The notes under the pieces were generated by a model. That model ran no database searches. It was not told where the DNA came from and was given only the letters and a program-made list of their open reading frames with translations. From contig CAILVI010000557.1 of NCBI GenBank assembly GCA_903837595.1, forward strand, positions 1 to 37,740: a stretch of 37,740 nucleotides of DNA, in the 5' to 3' direction. Numbering within the stretch: the first letter of the stretch is position 1; each line of letters begins with the position of its first letter. The stretch is from an uncultured Thiodictyon sp. (GTDB lineage Bacteria; Pseudomonadota; Gammaproteobacteria; Chromatiales; Chromatiaceae). Below, piece after piece: positions 8,427 through 17,297 of the stretch. Made by a program: the position numbers and the translations under genes.

Positions 8427-9605
8427 ATGTTCTTGACGAATATCGCAGCCAGCGATTACCGTGATCCGTGGACAGCGTCATTTTCGGAGCGGCTGGCGCG
8501 ACTCGGCGAGGGGTCTCGCCATGTCGCCTATTTCTATCCGCACCCTAATATGGGCACCTTCCGCTATCGCGTCCTGAACATGCTCGAGGCACTGGCGACG
8601 ACGGGTCTTGACGTGGGCGCGAGTTGGTTTTCGCGGGATGAACTGTGCCACCGTGAGGCGATCATCGCACGGGCCGACGTCATTGTGATCTGCCACGCCA
8701 AATACTCCGTCGATTTTGCGCAATTGGTCGCGCGGGCGCACGCCCGGGGACGGCGGGTGTTGTTCGATATCGACGACCTGGTGTTCGATAGTCGCTATGT
8801 TCATTTGATATTGAATCACCTAGGAAACGCCACCGGCGATTCGGACCTGGATTATTGGTTTGCCGATCAGGGCCGTTATGGCGCCTTGCTGCGGCTATGC
8901 GACGGGGCCATCCTGACCAATGAATATCTCGCGGAGCGCGTCCGCGACTTTTGCGATCTGCCGACCGCCATCGTCCCAAATTTCATGAATCGCGCGCAAC
9001 TGGAGCGCTCCGCGCGCATTCTCGACAATAAGCGATCCGCGGGTTTTGCACGCGATGGGCGCATCCATGTGGGCTATTTTAGCGGTTCAGCTACCCATCG
9101 TCGCGACTTCGCCGTTATGGCGGACGCCATATCAGGTCTCATGGACGCCGATCCACGCATTATCCTGCGGATTGTCGGGTTTTTGGAGATCGACGAGCGG
9201 TTTACCTGCTTCGGCGATCGGGTCGAGGTCTTTCCGATGCAAAACATACTCAATCTCCAGCGGCTGATCGGTCAGGTTGAAATCAATGTGGTGCCGCTGC
9301 AGGACAATGCCTTTACCAACTGCAAGTCCGAATTGAAGGTGTTCGAGGCGGCGGCCGTCGGCACCCTCAGTATCGCCTCTCCGACCTTCACTCTGCGGCG
9401 TGCCATCCGGGACGGAGAAACCGGTTTCATATCCCCGGCCCATCACTGGCAACAGACGCTCGCCCTCGCCATCGCGCGCTTGGACAGTTATCCCGACATG
9501 GCAATGGCAGCCGCCGCGCAGGCATTGCAGCGCTATGTTCCCGAGATTCAGGGGCCGGCCGTGATCCGCGCCTTGTTCGGTGAGCTGCCGGACCCTGCTG
9601 TCTGA
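8427..9605 (+). CDS. GT4 glycosyltransferase, paralogue of the GT4 domain in the 3-domain protein
   Basis: 392 residues from the ATG at 8427, three bases after the preceding stop. It has a GT-B fold signature with 'VLFDIDDLVFD' in the N-terminal half, then 'VGYFSGSATHRRDFAVMADAI', 'VNVVPLQ'-like acceptor text, and 'CKSELKVFEAAAVGTLSIASP'. These align in order with the middle domain encoded at about 4.1-5.1 kb ('VFDVDDLIFD', 'GYAGGTVTHQRDF', 'AKSELKFFEAALCG'), so the two are paralogues. The DxDD motif may bind metal or phosphate; this has not been established here. It likely transfers a sugar in the cytoplasm during glycan assembly. Donor and acceptor are not recognisable. The start lacks a strong ribosome site, consistent with translation coupled to the upstream gene. 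Confidence 0.84.
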   Translation: MFLTNIAASDYRDPWTASFSERLARLGEGSRHVAYFYPHPNMGTFRYRVLNMLEALATTGLDVGASWFSRDELCHREAIIARADVIVICHAKYSVDFAQLVARAHARGRRVLFDIDDLVFDSRYVHLILNHLGNATGDSDLDYWFADQGRYGALLRLCDGAILTNEYLAERVRDFCDLPTAIVPNFMNRAQLERSARILDNKRSAGFARDGRIHVGYFSGSATHRRDFAVMADAISGLMDADPRIILRIVGFLEIDERFTCFGDRVEVFPMQNILNLQRLIGQVEINVVPLQDNAFTNCKSELKVFEAAAVGTLSIASPTFTLRRAIRDGETGFISPAHHWQQTLALAIARLDSYPDMAMAAAAQALQRYVPEIQGPAVIRALFGELPDPAV

Positions 9606-9609
9606 TGAC

Positions 9610-9623
9610 CGGCGAAAACGCCG
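9610..9623 (+). repeat. Short hairpin CGGCG-AAAA-CGCCG after the GT4 gene
   Basis: A perfect 5-bp stem with an AAAA loop lies 5 bases after the stop of the GT4 gene. It has no downstream T-run, so it could be a weak 3'-end structure but is not a convincing intrinsic terminator. The rest of the 133-base gap before the next gene shows no gene. Confidence 0.35.
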
Positions 9624-9738
9624 ACACGACAATGACAGCCGCGCCCCCTTTATGGTAGCCTCCGCGGGTTTGGTCGGCGTCACGCAATAGCGGCCGTCGG
9701 CTGACACGAAACGCGCCTTGCATCGAGATTGACGGGGA

Positions 9739-11568
9739 ATGATGTTGCCAACGAACGCAGGTACTCTAATGGCCCCCGTCGGTGATGCAGACACGGTCGA
9801 CCCCCGCATCGCGGCCGTCCTGGCTTGGTGCGCTGCACAGGGCGACGGCGACCTCACCTTGGCAATCCCATTTGCGCTGCCGGCGGCGGCGGTCCACGCA
9901 CTGCTGATGAGGCCCGGGGTGCTCAGCGTGGTGCTCACACCGCCCTTGGCCGCTGGGCTGGCGGCGGAGCGGGTCGGTGAATTCTTACCACTGGATTTCT
10001 CCTGGCGCCTGCCGCCACGCACCGCCCGGCGCGTCGTCTATGTCGGCGGCCGTGACTGCATCACCGCCCGTATGATCGGCAGCGCACTGAGGCGCGGCGT
10101 CGGACACCTGGTGTACTGGGACCTCGACCGCTGGGGCTCGCGGCCACTCGCCTTCATGGCAACGGCCAAGCTGCGCAGCAAGCTCGTGGCACGTATCGGG
10201 GCGTCACTGCCGGGCAGCGCGAACCTGTTTGAAGGCATTGCCCGCCATCGCTTCACGCGGTTATTGGGCGTGCCCCGTCACCCGTTCCCCAGCCCGAGCG
10301 CGACCGTCCCCAACCGCGTCATCATGGCCTGCCCGACGCTGGTCGCCGGTGGCGCGGAGCGCCAGATCCTAAACACCGTGCTCGGCCTGCGCGGGCGCGG
10401 CGTTACCGACATCAGGATCATCGTCTCACATCTATTTTCACCGCCGGGCAACGATTTTTTTTACGATAAACTGGTCGACGCCGGTGCTGACGTGGCCGAA
10501 ATTCAGGGACCAATGAGCACCGCGGAGGCTTGGGAGCGCTATGACTCCCAGCCGGTCGCGCGCCTGATGCAACAGCTGCGGCCGCTGTTTCAGCGGTTAC
10601 CTCCCGAGATCGGCCAGGAGGTCGCGAACCTCTATATCGCCTTTCGCGAATTACGCCCCGCCGTCGTGCATGCCTGGCTGGACCACAGCTGTGTGTGCGC
10701 CGGCTTGGCCGCACTCATGGCAGGCGTGCCGCGGGTGCTGCTGTCCGGTCGCAACGTCAGCCCAATCCATTTCCCTTACATCATGCAGCCATACATGCGA
10801 CCCGCCTACCGGGCAATGGCGACCCGTGCGGAGGCGGTCTACCTCAATAACAGCCACGGCGGAGCGGCCGACTACGCGGCCTGGCTGGGGCTCGACGCGA
10901 CCCGCTTCACTGTCATTTATAATGGGATCGACAGCGCCGGGGTGACGGCCGCCGGACCCGGGGACATTGCGGAATTGAGGCGACGCCACGGCATCCCCGC
11001 GGGTGCCCAATTGGTCGGCGGGATGTTCCGTCTGTCCGCGGAAAAGCGTCCTGCCTTATGGGTCGATACCCTGATGCAGCTCACCACCCAGCGCGACGAC
11101 ATCTATGGCTTGCTATTCGGTGCCGGCCCCTTGCAGTCCGACTTGGAGGCAAAACTCGCCCGGGCGGGCCTGGCAGACCGGGTCCGCCTGGCCCCACCGA
11201 CCAAGGAGAGTATGGCTGCACTCTCCGCGTTTGATCTGTTATTGCTCACCTCCCGCTGGGAGGGTACGCCCAATGTGGTCATTGAGGCACAGGCGGTCGG
11301 CACGCCCGTGGTCGTTTGCGGGGGGGGCGGCGCCCGGGAGGCCCTGCGCCATGGCGTGAGCGGGCTGTTCGTTGAGCAACCAAACGCCGACGCACTCGCG
11401 GCGGCCCTGTTGTCGCTATTGGATAACGACACACTGCGACGACGGCTCGCCGACGCCGGGCCCGCGTTCGTCACCGAACGCTTTAGCCTGGATCGGATGA
11501 TATCCGAGACCCTGCGGACCTACGGCGGCGGACCAGGCAGGGTAGCGACGGGTCCGGCATCGGGCTGA
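9739..11568 (+). CDS. GT4 glycosyltransferase with long unrecognised N-terminal domain
   Basis: 609 residues from the ATG at 9739 (a second ATG follows directly; GGGGA precedes them). Residues about 195-600 form a GT4 enzyme: 'CPTLVAGGAERQILNTVLGL' in the acceptor-domain loop, 'VHAWLDHSCVCAGLAALMAGVP', 'VIYNGIDS', 'FRLSAEKRPALWV' and the donor-site 'SRWEGTPNVVIEAQAVGTPVV'. Residues about 20-190 ('DPRIAAVLAWCAAQ', 'RRVVYVGGRDCITARMIGSALRRG') are not a GT4 domain and I do not recognise them. The family is usually about 370-420 residues, so this copy carries roughly 190 extra. A 133-base gap separates it from the previous gene, so it may have its own promoter. The gene ends against the convergent minus-strand operon. 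Confidence 0.85.
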   Translation: MMLPTNAGTLMAPVGDADTVDPRIAAVLAWCAAQGDGDLTLAIPFALPAAAVHALLMRPGVLSVVLTPPLAAGLAAERVGEFLPLDFSWRLPPRTARRVVYVGGRDCITARMIGSALRRGVGHLVYWDLDRWGSRPLAFMATAKLRSKLVARIGASLPGSANLFEGIARHRFTRLLGVPRHPFPSPSATVPNRVIMACPTLVAGGAERQILNTVLGLRGRGVTDIRIIVSHLFSPPGNDFFYDKLVDAGADVAEIQGPMSTAEAWERYDSQPVARLMQQLRPLFQRLPPEIGQEVANLYIAFRELRPAVVHAWLDHSCVCAGLAALMAGVPRVLLSGRNVSPIHFPYIMQPYMRPAYRAMATRAEAVYLNNSHGGAADYAAWLGLDATRFTVIYNGIDSAGVTAAGPGDIAELRRRHGIPAGAQLVGGMFRLSAEKRPALWVDTLMQLTTQRDDIYGLLFGAGPLQSDLEAKLARAGLADRVRLAPPTKESMAALSAFDLLLLTSRWEGTPNVVIEAQAVGTPVVVCGGGGAREALRHGVSGLFVEQPNADALAAALLSLLDNDTLRRRLADAGPAFVTERFSLDRMISETLRTYGGGPGRVATGPASG

Positions 11569-11577
11569 TCGCGGTAC

Positions 11578-11638
11578 TCAGGCGATTTGCAGGAATTGGC
11601 AGACCGCCGCCCGGTGGCCGTGTCCGTCAATCGCCTGA
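11578..11638. repeat. Inverted repeat between convergent genes
   Basis: TCAGGCGATT (11578-11587) and its exact complement AATCGCCTGA (11629-11638) flank 41 bases with GC-rich internal structure. They lie in the 76-base space between two convergent genes, where a two-way terminator would be expected. No T-tract is present on either strand, so a terminator role is only a suggestion. Confidence 0.35.
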
Positions 11639-11644
11639 CACACC

Positions 11645-12673
11645 TCAGGCCCGCCCGCTATCTGTCAGGGCCGTGGACGCATCCGCGCAGACGTCCGGGG
11701 CGAGCGCCCGCGCCTGCCGGACCAAGCCAATGGCGCCGCGGCCGTTCATCAGCAGGGCAACCACCAGGGTCAGCAACTGCAGGACGGTCGCCAGGGCAAT
11801 GGCGGGCTCCGCCGGCTGCGCGAAGAAGGCGAGCGCCACGACGGCCGCGACCTGGTAGATGCCGACATAGCCAGGCGCCGATGGCAGTGCCGACCCGGCC
11901 GCCAGGCAGACCAGGACCAGCAGCGGTGCGGCGAGGGAGAGCGGGATAGCGAAGGCGAGGAAGAGCGAGGCGACGGCCAGATAGTCGCAGGCCAAGATGC
12001 CGAGCGCGACCGCCACGACCTCCAGGCTCATCCAACCGTGCAGTAACTCATGGAGCTCGTGCCGCAACTCGGACAAAAATACATCCGGACGCAGTGACCA
12101 GCGCTTCAGCCACCGTTGCGTCAAGGCGGCCACACGCTCCTCCCAGAACCTGGCACCTTTCACGAAAAACAGCAACCCGGCGGCGAGCACCGCACTGCCG
12201 ATCAACAGATAGACCAGCCATTCATCCAGCGCGCGGTCGAGCGGCAGTGCGAAATAGAGACCGCCGGCGCAAACGAGCAGAACCAAGACATCAACCAGCC
12301 GGTCGATCACCGCACTGGCCAGCGGCAGGGAGAGCGGCGAACCAGCGAGCCGCGCCAGCGTAACGACCCGCACAAACTCACCAACCCGACCGGGGAGAAG
12401 CAGGTTGACGAGTACCCCAAGGTAGGTCGCCCGTGCGAACAGCCGGTGCCGATCCCGCGGCAGGCCGGCGATCAGCCGCCAGCGCACCGCGCGCAGGACC
12501 ATGCTACCCGCCAAGGCAACCGCGCTCAGCAACACCGGGGTCAATTCAATGGCGGCGAAGGTCCGGATCAGTCCGTCGAGATCGACTTGCCGGAATGCCA
12601 ACCACAAAAACAACCCGCTCAAAGCAAAACTGACCAGGATGGAGGTCCTGATGGCCCATCGCCGCTTAGTCAT
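11645..12673 (-). CDS. UPF0104 / lysylphosphatidylglycerol-synthase-type integral membrane protein
   Basis: 342 residues with about eight hydrophobic segments. The first begins at residue 11 ('SILVSFALSGLFLWLAF'). Family text includes 'VLRAVRWRLI', 'ATYLGVLVNLLLPGRVGEFVRV' and 'ASAVIDRLVDVLVLL', matching the PF03706 membrane domain (AglD/MprF-like). Members associate with lipid-linked sugar or aminoacyl-lipid pathways, and several are suspected flippases. The start codon overlaps the upstream methyltransferase stop by 4 bases (ATGA), so translation is likely coupled. With a GT2 fusion and a polytopic membrane protein upstream, it may help flip or use a polyprenyl-phosphate sugar. That role is inference; the family assignment is solid. 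Confidence 0.82.
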   Translation of the reverse strand: MTKRRWAIRTSILVSFALSGLFLWLAFRQVDLDGLIRTFAAIELTPVLLSAVALAGSMVLRAVRWRLIAGLPRDRHRLFARATYLGVLVNLLLPGRVGEFVRVVTLARLAGSPLSLPLASAVIDRLVDVLVLLVCAGGLYFALPLDRALDEWLVYLLIGSAVLAAGLLFFVKGARFWEERVAALTQRWLKRWSLRPDVFLSELRHELHELLHGWMSLEVVAVALGILACDYLAVASLFLAFAIPLSLAAPLLVLVCLAAGSALPSAPGYVGIYQVAAVVALAFFAQPAEPAIALATVLQLLTLVVALLMNGRGAIGLVRQARALAPDVCADASTALTDSGRA

Positions 12674-13428
12674 TCGCCAAGTTCCAATTCAATGAAGGCA
12701 AACATCGCCCACCGCTCCTGTCGCAGGTGCGACTCCATGAAACGCACACCAGGATACAGCCAACCGGGCACCAGCGCGCGAAGGGAAACCCCACCCGACA
12801 GCAAATACGCGAACGGCATCAGGGGCTGGATACGGGCAATTCGCCAGCGGGGAAACCGCTGCGCGAACAGCGCCGCGTCCCGCTTGAAGACAATCCACGG
12901 GAGCGCCCCGTTGGCCCCCGACAGGGGGCCGTTGGACGGAATCTCCCAACCGGCCGCGGGTTCGAACGGCTCCGGGTGGAGATGGGAATAGACCCAGCCC
13001 GACCAGGGGGTATACCAGGGCTCCACCATCACGAGTTTGCCGCCCGGCTTTACGCAGCGGGTGGCTTCCGTCAGAAAGGCGCCAACATCCGGGATATGGT
13101 GAAAGACGTCGGTCATCGTAATCGCATCGAGTGACGCATCGGCAAACGGCAGGACGCACGCGTCGGCAATGAGATCGACCCCCGGGGTCAATAGAATCTC
13201 GCTGGTCACCGCCTGCGGGCATACCTCCTTGAAGAACCCGGCACCGGAGCCCAGCTCCAGCACGCGGTGGCGCTCGCCCACCGCGTCGGTGAGGTCCGCG
13301 TACCATTCCGCATAGATGCGCCTCAGGAATGGCTTGGAAGCGATGATCTGACGCCGCAGCAGGGTCGTGCGCGGATCATCGAGTGACAGGCCGCGGGTGA
13401 GCGGATGCTGCAGGAGGTTACCGATCAT
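12670..13428 (-). CDS. Class I SAM-dependent methyltransferase
   Basis: 252 residues. SAM-binding motif I is 'VLELGSGAGFF' at residues 56-66. 'ADACVLPFADASLDAITMTDVFHHIPD' (about 88-114) is the Methyltransf_11 core, followed by 'CVKPGGKLVMVEPWYTPW'. The ATG at 13428 follows AGGGGG at suitable spacing, 15 bases after the upstream stop. The C-terminal part ('FAYLLSGGVSLRALVPGWLYPGVRF') is hydrophobic and could touch the membrane, as fits a glycolipid or polyprenyl-linked substrate. The substrate is unknown. It is the third of four closely packed minus-strand genes. Confidence 0.82.
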   Translation of the reverse strand: MIGNLLQHPLTRGLSLDDPRTTLLRRQIIASKPFLRRIYAEWYADLTDAVGERHRVLELGSGAGFFKEVCPQAVTSEILLTPGVDLIADACVLPFADASLDAITMTDVFHHIPDVGAFLTEATRCVKPGGKLVMVEPWYTPWSGWVYSHLHPEPFEPAAGWEIPSNGPLSGANGALPWIVFKRDAALFAQRFPRWRIARIQPLMPFAYLLSGGVSLRALVPGWLYPGVRFMESHLRQERWAMFAFIELELGE

Positions 13429-13443
13429 AGCAGTGCCCCCTGC

Positions 13444-14880
13444 TCAGACGAATTTGATGCGGCGCGCGGCAAAGGCCACCATCCGCAGCAGGAGCACGCC
13501 GTGGCGCCAGCGGGAGATATTGGTCTCCCCATAACGACGCGCCCGGTAGCGTATGGGTACTTCCATGATCTTGAGATTGAGCCGGGCCGCCCCGAACAGC
13601 AGGTCGAAATCACCGAAGGGATCAAAGTCACCGAAATAGGCGCGATTGTGGGCAATCCGCTCGTAATCGCTCCGCCACAAGACCTTGGTACCGCACAGGG
13701 TGTCGCGTATCGGTTGACCGAGGAGCCAACTGAAGGCCCAGGAGAAAAATTTGTTGGCGATCAGATTGGCCAACCGCATCGCCTCGTCTGCCATCGGGTA
13801 GACCAGCCGCACGCCATTGACGAACTCCGCCTGGCCATTGGCCATGATGGCATAGAAACGCGGCAGGTCCTCGGGGGGGACCGTGATATCCGCATCAAGG
13901 ATCATGAGGATGTCACCCGTGGCTGCCGCGAACCCGGTACGCACCGCATCGCCCTTGCCCTTACCGGGCTGCTTGAGCAGGCAGCAATTGCGCTCCGGGT
14001 GACGGGCGATGGCGCGGCCGATCGCCTCGTAGGTGTCGTCCGTGGAGTTGCCTTCGACGAATACAATCTGGGTACCGCCGCCCATCTCCGGGATGCGGGC
14101 CATCAGTTCTTCGATATGACCGGACTCATTTCTCGCCGCCACGACCACCGACACGCTCGGGTGGTGCGGTATCGCCTTGCCCAGCGGGCGGGCCACCATC
14201 AGATTGACCAGGTCGAGCCAACGGAACGGCAAGACCTTGGCGAGATAACGGTTAGCCACCTCGGAGAGGACCGGCACGCGCAGCGGGGCGAGGATTTCTT
14301 CCCATTCCCGCAACGGCTCGAAACCAGTGATCTCCAGCAGATTCGCCACGTCGTGACGCGTCAGCCAGTTTTGCGGGAGATTAGGGGTGGCAATTCCCAA
14401 TCGCCGGGCCAGGGCCAGCGGCAGGCTCCACAAATGACTGTGGAAATTGAATAATAGACGGGTATGAGCGGCACAATGCGGAAGCAGCTGCCCGAGCATC
14501 GCCTGGACGTCCCAAAGATCATTGACGATATCGGAGAGGATAACGTAGTCAAAGACGTGGGGCTCCAGCGCAAGCGTATGGGCATCCGCCACGACGAATT
14601 GCAGCCCCGGGTGCGCCAGGCGCGCCGCCTCGACCATTTCGGGAGAAAAGTCGATGCCCACACCCAGGGCCGGCCTGACCGCCGCGATTAGCTCACCACG
14701 ACCACAGCCGATCTCGAGCACGCGCGCGCCCGCCGGGATCAGGTGCCGGTAAACGGTGCACAGCCTCTCCCGGTAATAGCCGCCCCAGGATGCGGGGCCG
14801 CGGCTGACCCGGCCCCAAAAAGTCCGGCGGGTCGTCAGGTAGTCAGCGGACTCACGCCGGAAGGTCTCGAAATCTGTCAC
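13444..14880 (-). CDS. Methyltransferase - GT2 (polyprenyl-phosphate sugar synthase-like) fusion
   Basis: 478 residues starting at a GTG (14880) preceded by GGAG at 7 bases, which overlaps the upstream stop region. Residues 1-225 are a class I methyltransferase: motif I 'VLEIGCGRGEL' at 54-64 and 'VVADAHTLALEPHVFDYVILSDI'. Residues about 243-478 are a GT2 domain like DPM1-type synthases: 'VSVVVAARNESGHIEELMARI', 'VFVEGNSTDD', DxD at D329-A-D331, and 'GDFDLLFGAARLNLKIMEVPI' with 'YGETNIS'. DPM1-type enzymes transfer a sugar to polyprenyl phosphate at the inner membrane face. A methyltransferase on the same chain is unusual and suggests coupled steps. The gap to the upstream gene is 4 bases, so it is in the same operon. 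Confidence 0.86.
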   Translation of the reverse strand: MTDFETFRRESADYLTTRRTFWGRVSRGPASWGGYYRERLCTVYRHLIPAGARVLEIGCGRGELIAAVRPALGVGIDFSPEMVEAARLAHPGLQFVVADAHTLALEPHVFDYVILSDIVNDLWDVQAMLGQLLPHCAAHTRLLFNFHSHLWSLPLALARRLGIATPNLPQNWLTRHDVANLLEITGFEPLREWEEILAPLRVPVLSEVANRYLAKVLPFRWLDLVNLMVARPLGKAIPHHPSVSVVVAARNESGHIEELMARIPEMGGGTQIVFVEGNSTDDTYEAIGRAIARHPERNCCLLKQPGKGKGDAVRTGFAAATGDILMILDADITVPPEDLPRFYAIMANGQAEFVNGVRLVYPMADEAMRLANLIANKFFSWAFSWLLGQPIRDTLCGTKVLWRSDYERIAHNRAYFGDFDPFGDFDLLFGAARLNLKIMEVPIRYRARRYGETNISRWRHGVLLLRMVAFAARRIKFV

Positions 14881-14884
14881 GCGC

Positions 14885-17176
14885 TTACTCCAATTCCATA
14901 ATAGATCTTAGTCTTAAATAGGGGGCGCCGAATAGCGTCTTGCTGTCACGACGATCGAGACAAAGACCCACGAGTTTCCCATCGTAGCGCACCAGTGTCT
15001 CGTCGGAGTAACCATCATAATCCTGAGCCCCTGCCCCATCCCCCACCCCGCGTTGGTCGGCATGAAACAGCGTGCGCCCAGCAAAGGAGAGCACATCCTG
15101 ACGCCACCAAACCGGCATGGGTATCCCGTGCAACAAAGGTCCGCGCGCAACTTCGCCGTGCAGAAAATCGGCTGTTTGGCCGGCAGCACCGAAACTGAGC
15201 GCGATATTGCCGCCGCGGTTCATCCGGGTGATGACGGCCTGCTGGCCGTCGGCGCAGCCGTTCAGTAACACCCGCGGCGCAGCCGCCAGCCGCGCCAACG
15301 GGGTGAACGGCAGGCACAGTATACCAAGGACCAGTAACGCAACGCCCGGCTCCAGGAGCGAGCGCCGCACCGCTGGCGTCTGATCGATCACCGGCTTGCC
15401 CTCGCTGCGCCACGCGATGAGGCTAGCGAAGAGCCCGATGCCGACGGCAACTTGCATGGCATCCACTCCCACCGTGGCCGCGAATAGCCGGGGACCGCCG
15501 TCCCCCAGCAGCAAGGGAGCAGAGGCCGCGACGCCGAGCGACAGGAGCGCGATCAACAGGTGGCGCGGATCACGATGTCGCCAGAGCAGCGGGAGCCACG
15601 CAAACCACCAGCAGAACCGCACGACCGCGCCCGCGGGACCCAAGCGGTAAAAGCCGGAGGTACCGCCGGCAACGAAGGCATTCAGATTCGCCGCGAGCCC
15701 CTGATAAAAGAGCGCGGGCTGCTGAGTGATATTTGCCCAGGCTAGGCCAAAGATAACATGAGATTGGGAAATCTCACTGTTAAGTGCCTGCACCTCGGGA
15801 TGGTCAAGCCATACTTGCGACCAACCCTTGCCGCCGACCGATAGGCCATAGAGGGTATAAGCGAAGTTGCCATGAGAAGCGGCGGGGTCGCCGCCGACCG
15901 CCAGCACCAGCCCCGCCTGCAACGCAAAGCCCGCGAGTACCGCCAGCACGGTGACGGCAACCCACAGCCAAACCCGGCGGCGACTCGCGTGCGCCAGCAA
16001 ACCGGCCCACAGCACCAAGGCGGGCAGGACAAAAAAGGCGCCGGCCCGGGCGTTTAGCGCCAGCGACAGCAGGGCCGCACCGGCGGCCAGCCAGGTCAGC
16101 GAACGCTCATCGGCCGCACGCAGCAACAAGGCGAGGCCCAGACAACCGAAAATGAGGCCCGCGTTCTCCGTCATGGTCAACGCAAACAGATCGACGCTCG
16201 CGTACTTGACCAGCAGGACAGCGCACGCCAGTGTCGCAACGCCGGGCACCTGCGGCGAGAAGCGTCGCACGAGGGTGAAGATGGCCGCGGCGACGACCAC
16301 GACCTGCAACGCCAGCGTCACCAGCAGGTGGCGACCTCCGAGCAGATTCAAACCGGCAAGCAACGTGGGATAAGTGGCGCGACGCTCGCACCACTGGTTC
16401 AAGTGGCCGTAATCGAGCAGATCGTTGGAGCAGCGCCAATAGCCGAAGGCGTCGCTGACCGGGAAAAAGCCGGCCACGCTCATACTGATACTCCAACCTT
16501 GGCTCCATCCCCAGGCCAACAGCCCCCAACAGCAGGCGAGGAGTACGATGGCGGCTGCCACCGCGAGTCGTGGACGCCGTGTGAGGTCGGTAGGAAAGAA
16601 GAGCCGCTTGGCCAGCCCCCGACTCATCCGGCACCAAGCGGCGCTCCCGGCAGCGCCGGCGCAGCCGCCCGACCACACCAAGCCGAACGCGCCCCAGACC
16701 AGGAACGCCAGTGCATAGCCCAAGCCGGACGGACTACGGGGCACCGCGGCGTCATAGCGCCTGCCATTGGTACGGGGATCGCTGCAGTCCGGGGTAGAAA
16801 ACAGGAGGGTGTCGCGCCAGTGCGAGTAGCCGCCGGGTCCGGATAGCCCAATCTGCGCGTCAGGGGCATGGGGATTAGGTAGCGGCCTGCCGTTTTCACT
16901 CAGCACCAACCGTGAGCGCTCGGTGGCCCGGGTATCACTCGTAAACTCGACCAAGGGCCAGCCACCCGGCCTGGGCAGCTGTTTCACGTGATAGGCACAA
17001 CCGTCCTGGTAGGCCATCGCAGCTGGCGCCAAGGTGAAGGTCGTGACCGCTCCATAAGCGCCGCCCAGCCAGGCGTAGAGCAATGCGAGCCCGCCCCCGG
17101 CCCATAGCAGAAACAGCACCAAGCCCAGGCGCGGCCGATCTTCCAGAATCAAATGAGCGGTAAATAATCGGCGCAT
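14885..17176 (-). CDS. Large polytopic membrane protein, possible GT-C-type glycosyltransferase
   Basis: 763 residues. A hydrophobic segment starts near residue 18 ('LGLVLFLLWAGGGLALLYAWL'). A hydrophilic loop of about 100 residues follows ('QDGCAYHVKQLPRPGGWPLVEF'), then many further membrane segments from about residue 155. A soluble C-terminal stretch of about 110 residues ends the protein ('GCADGQQAVITRMNRGGNIALSF'). This layout resembles PMT/ArnT-like GT-C enzymes that use polyprenyl-phosphate sugars on the outer face of the inner membrane. I cannot see a decisive catalytic motif, so the role is context-based: a GT2-containing fusion that could make the lipid-linked donor lies directly downstream. 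The 121-base AT-rich region upstream (17177-17297) is the likely promoter site of the four-gene operon. Confidence 0.7.
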   Translation of the reverse strand: MRRLFTAHLILEDRPRLGLVLFLLWAGGGLALLYAWLGGAYGAVTTFTLAPAAMAYQDGCAYHVKQLPRPGGWPLVEFTSDTRATERSRLVLSENGRPLPNPHAPDAQIGLSGPGGYSHWRDTLLFSTPDCSDPRTNGRRYDAAVPRSPSGLGYALAFLVWGAFGLVWSGGCAGAAGSAAWCRMSRGLAKRLFFPTDLTRRPRLAVAAAIVLLACCWGLLAWGWSQGWSISMSVAGFFPVSDAFGYWRCSNDLLDYGHLNQWCERRATYPTLLAGLNLLGGRHLLVTLALQVVVVAAAIFTLVRRFSPQVPGVATLACAVLLVKYASVDLFALTMTENAGLIFGCLGLALLLRAADERSLTWLAAGAALLSLALNARAGAFFVLPALVLWAGLLAHASRRRVWLWVAVTVLAVLAGFALQAGLVLAVGGDPAASHGNFAYTLYGLSVGGKGWSQVWLDHPEVQALNSEISQSHVIFGLAWANITQQPALFYQGLAANLNAFVAGGTSGFYRLGPAGAVVRFCWWFAWLPLLWRHRDPRHLLIALLSLGVAASAPLLLGDGGPRLFAATVGVDAMQVAVGIGLFASLIAWRSEGKPVIDQTPAVRRSLLEPGVALLVLGILCLPFTPLARLAAAPRVLLNGCADGQQAVITRMNRGGNIALSFGAAGQTADFLHGEVARGPLLHGIPMPVWWRQDVLSFAGRTLFHADQRGVGDGAGAQDYDGYSDETLVRYDGKLVGLCLDRRDSKTLFGAPYLRLRSIMELE

Positions 17177-17297
17177 GGCTTCATGCCTGTAGAGTCTTGA
17201 GGCGTTTGCAAATTTTTAATCTGTATCTTATGGTAGCTTATAGTTAAGCGCATAAATCAATAGACGTTGAAATATCTGGAACGCATTAACACATCAA
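17177..17297 (-). promoter_or_regulatory. AT-rich upstream region of the four-gene minus-strand operon
   Basis: This 121-base gap is clearly richer in A and T than its surroundings and lies directly before the first gene of the minus-strand operon. It contains several TA-rich -10-like hexamers but no pair I would single out. A short perfect 5-bp hairpin, GCTTA-TAGT-TAAGC, is also present. The promoter call is positional. Confidence 0.35.

Noticed and set aside
9132-10022. Minus-strand frame of 296 codons over two GT4 genes
   Set aside because: Shadow frame crossing a gene boundary, no motifs.
12116-12991. Plus-strand frame of 291 codons over the UPF0104 and methyltransferase genes
   Set aside because: Spans two real minus-strand genes and has a low-complexity, Gln-rich translation.
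13405-14454. Long plus-strand frame (349 codons) opposite the methyltransferase-GT2 gene
   Set aside because: It is a shadow of the GC-rich minus-strand gene: no family motifs, odd composition and no ribosome site.
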